A stretch of 64,000 bases of DNA from JAWWPG01 sp963820035 (GTDB lineage Bacteria; Actinomycetota; Actinomycetes; Propionibacteriales; Nocardioidaceae), in the NCBI GenBank assembly GCA_963820035.1, contig CAWFYK010000003.1, positions 124,001 to 188,000 of the forward strand, in the 5' to 3' direction. The notes beneath the pieces are model-generated. The model had not been told where the DNA came from and searched no databases. It saw nothing but the letters and a program-made list of their open reading frames with translations. Both the position numbers and the translations under genes were made by a program. Of this stretch, positions 62,197-64,000 are shown in pieces. The first letter of the stretch is position 1. Each line of letters begins with the position of its first letter.

Positions 62197-62996
62197 GTGC
62201 GCCCATGGACGCCCAGACGCTCAAGGCGTGCTGCGCCGCCGGCTACTCCTCCGACCTGGTCTCCCTGCTGCTCGGCGACAGCTACCACCCGGGCGGGCTC
62301 ACCCTGACTCGGCAGCTGTTCGACCGCGTTGGGTTGACTGCCGGGCAGCGCCTGGTCGACGTGGCCTCGGGGAGAGGCACCAGCGCCCTGCTCGCGGCCC
62401 GTGAGTACGGCGCCCGCGTCGACGGCATCGACCTCTCGGCGGCTAACGTCGCCCTCGCCACCGGAGCCGCGGCATCCGCCGGCCTCACCGACCGTGCCGA
62501 CTTCCACCTGGGCGACGCCGAGAACCTGCCGCTCCCCGACCGGTGCGCGGACGTGGTGCTCTGCGAGTGCGCGTTGTGCACCTTCCCCGACAAGCCCACC
62601 GCGATCGCGGAGATGGCCCGCCTCCTGGTCCCTAAAGGCAGGATCGGCATCACCGACGTCGCTGCCGACCGCAGTCGGCTCCCCGACGAGCTGACCGGAC
62701 TCACCGCCTGGATCGCCTGCGTCGCCGACGCCCGCCCGCTGACCGAGTATGCCGACCTGGCCGCCTCTGCCGGCCTGCGCATGCTGACCACGGAACCTCA
62801 CACCGACGCTCTGAGCCGGATGATCGACCAGGTCGAGGCCAGGCTCGAGCTGCTCCGGATGACCGCCAGGCCCCGCCTGGAGGCGCTCGGGGTCGATTTC
62901 GCGAAGGCCGCCCCGGTGCTCGGTGCCGCTCGCGACGCCGTACGTGACGGTGCGCTCGACTACGTGCTGCTCGTCGCGGAGAAGCCATGCGAGTGA
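62193..62996 (+). CDS. ArsM-like class I SAM methyltransferase
   Basis: 267 residues. MDAQTLKACCAAGYSSDLVSLLLGDSYHPGG is an N-terminal lead with a cysteine pair as in ArsM-like enzymes. The SAM-binding fold has RLVDVASGRGTSALLAA, GIDLSAANVALA and DAENLPLPDRCADVVLCECAL. The CECALCTF segment and KACC give four cysteines that might bind a thiophilic atom. It is coupled to the radical SAM gene by overlap. It may methylate the radical SAM product or a lipid precursor; arsenite is an alternative substrate. Confidence 0.85.
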   Translation: MSAPMDAQTLKACCAAGYSSDLVSLLLGDSYHPGGLTLTRQLFDRVGLTAGQRLVDVASGRGTSALLAAREYGARVDGIDLSAANVALATGAAASAGLTDRADFHLGDAENLPLPDRCADVVLCECALCTFPDKPTAIAEMARLLVPKGRIGITDVAADRSRLPDELTGLTAWIACVADARPLTEYADLAASAGLRMLTTEPHTDALSRMIDQVEARLELLRMTARPRLEALGVDFAKAAPVLGAARDAVRDGALDYVLLVAEKPCE

Positions 62997-63568
62997 GCCG
63001 TCTCCTCACCGGGGCAGGCCTCCTCGTCGCGGCCGGCGCCGCCGGCTATGTCGGCCTGGTGACCGGTCGCCTCGACCTCGACCTCGGGATCGGGCGGCGG
63101 ACCCGCCCCCTCGGCCCCTTGGTCGTCGAGGTTGCCGCACCCCGCGAGGTCGTCTACGCCGCCGCCACCCTGCCGTACGCCGAGCGTCGGCCGCGCGCCA
63201 TGGCCGAGAAGGTGCAGATCCTCGAGCGCGGCGACGGGATGGTGCTCGCGGCCCACCGCACGCCCGTCGGCGGCGGGCTGGTCGCCGTGACCGTCGAGAC
63301 GGTGACCTTCACCCCGCCCGAACGCATCGGCTTTCGCTTGGTGCGCGGCCCGGTGCCGTACGTCGCGGAAACCTTTGCGTTCGAGGAGACCCCTGGGGGA
63401 ACCAGGCTGACCTACACCGGCGAGCTCGGTACCGACCTGGGCGCGCTCGGCCAGCGGTGGGGCGATGTCGTCGCACGCAGCTGGGTCGGCACGGTGCGCC
63501 AGTCCTTGGAGACCATCCGCACCGAGAGCGAACGCCGATCCGCAGGCAAGCCGAGGCCGCGCCGATGA
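62987..63568 (+). CDS. Membrane-anchored SRPBCC-like protein
   Basis: 193 residues with an N-terminal helix (LLTGAGLLVAAGAAGYVGLV), then a START/SRPBCC-type domain (VVEVAAPREVVYAAATLPYAE, VAVTVETVTFTPPERIGFRL, FEETPGGTRLTYTGEL). It overlaps the methyltransferase stop. SRPBCC domains hold hydrophobic ligands, so in this operon it could present a lipid or polyketide-like substrate at the membrane. Confidence 0.8.
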   Translation: MRVSRLLTGAGLLVAAGAAGYVGLVTGRLDLDLGIGRRTRPLGPLVVEVAAPREVVYAAATLPYAERRPRAMAEKVQILERGDGMVLAAHRTPVGGGLVAVTVETVTFTPPERIGFRLVRGPVPYVAETFAFEETPGGTRLTYTGELGTDLGALGQRWGDVVARSWVGTVRQSLETIRTESERRSAGKPRPRR

Positions 63569-63578
63569 GCTGCGCCCC

Positions 63579-64000
63579 GTGCTGAGGCGCGGCCGCCGCG
63601 ACGACGGTGCCGGTTCGAGCCGCGCGGCCAGCGACTACCTGCTTCACGACCTTGCCGCCGGAGGTTGGCGCCCGGGGGCGTGGGGTCGGTTCCTCGGCGC
63701 GGCGGCCGAACGCTCGGTCGAGCAGGCTCGACTGCATCCGCGCGCCTTGGCCGAGGTGAGCGCGCTTCACGGCCTGCTCCTGGCCGTGGCCCCGCCGTCG
63801 GGTCGGCGCTGGGTCTCGACCAGCTGGCTACTGGCGAGCACGCACCTGGGGCTCCTGGAAGTTCGCTCCCATCTCGGCCCGGCCGACCTCCTGACCCTGG
63901 CCCGCGGCAACCTCCCCGCGGTCGTCAGCGCTCGGCACCCGTGGCTGGCAAGTCTCGCCCTGGCCACCGACTTCGTCGACGGGAGGCTCGCCAGGCGCAC
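63579..64000 (+). CDS. CDP-alcohol phosphatidyltransferase (3' end beyond window)
   Basis: Starting at GTG 63579, the open frame runs to the window end without a stop. It contains HPWLASLALATDFVDGRLARR, the start of the CDP-alcohol transferase motif D-x2-DG-x2-AR. LTLARGNLPAVV before it is the usual lead helix. The enzyme would condense a CDP-linked lipid with an alcohol (glycerol phosphate, inositol or similar) in membrane lipid synthesis. Being 10 bases after the SRPBCC gene, it is in the radical SAM operon, which supports a lipid role for the whole unit. A short competing frame (MSCAPC) starts at 63565. Confidence 0.7.
   Translation, partial: MLRRGRRDDGAGSSRAASDYLLHDLAAGGWRPGAWGRFLGAAAERSVEQARLHPRALAEVSALHGLLLAVAPPSGRRWVSTSWLLASTHLGLLEVRSHLGPADLLTLARGNLPAVVSARHPWLASLALATDFVDGRLARR

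Noticed and set aside
1..64000. CRISPR arrays or rRNA genes
   Set aside because: No short repeat with regular unique spacers and no rRNA-like conserved stretch was seen on either strand.

Overview
The window is high-GC DNA with tightly packed operons (many ATGA or GTGA overlaps), frequent GTG starts, TetR/MarR/LuxR regulators and actinobacterial families such as a daunorubicin-type ABC exporter, a GH15 amylase and M23 and PI-PLC-like surface proteins. This fits a free-living Actinomycetota, probably Propionibacteriales or Micrococcales. No rRNA, CRISPR array or intact tRNA is seen. All calls were made by eye, without database searches.

Layout. 0-5.2 kb: an SDR epimerase, two small membrane proteins and a LuxR-type two-component pair. 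5.47-5.61 kb: a tRNA 3'-end remnant inside a 141-bp repeat that recurs at 55.18-55.32 kb, so the roughly 50 kb between looks like stacked, decayed integrative elements. 5.7-10.2 kb: a HIT protein, a HEAT-repeat protein and a TetR-regulated ABC exporter. 10.2-13.8 kb: wreckage of nitrate reductase narGH (one piece inverted), a hemerythrin and a cupin, an RCC1-repeat pseudogene, a second tRNA remnant and a dead tyrosine integrase.

13.9-21.2 kb: an intact two-strand cluster of a cytochrome b561/molybdopterin oxidoreductase, a DUF2064-methyltransferase fusion, a GT2, a membrane glycosyltransferase, an NAD epimerase and an MTA-phosphorylase-like enzyme, which together look like an uncharacterised (thio)sugar or nucleoside pathway. 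21.4-33.1 kb: an ABC exporter relic, a PI-PLC-like membrane protein, an M23 peptidase, an ECF sigma factor with two related secreted proteins and a broken kinase, a PEP-mutase/ICL enzyme and a YihY/BrkB protein, mixed with pseudogenes and an IS256 scrap.

33.5-51.2 kb: a metabolic block with DUF421 and CBS proteins, cytochrome bd oxidase with a small companion, a large FAD/Fe-S dehydrogenase, an enolase-superfamily enzyme, a pyruvate oxidase-type TPP enzyme and its MarR regulator, an SDR, a GH15 enzyme and gluconate kinase/permease, interrupted at 47.5-48.9 kb by pseudogenes. The FAD dehydrogenase and pyruvate oxidase could feed quinol to cytochrome bd. 51.2-55.7 kb: IS fragments, a second dead integrase, secreted proteins and the second tRNA repeat.

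55.9-64 kb: a TetR-controlled DrrAB-like exporter, then small stress-type genes with several breakpoints, then a radical SAM enzyme of the MJ0619/tetraether-synthase type in an operon with an ArsM-like methyltransferase, an SRPBCC protein and a CDP-alcohol phosphatidyltransferase cut by the window end. This last operon and the 14-21 kb cluster are the best candidates for undescribed chemistry.
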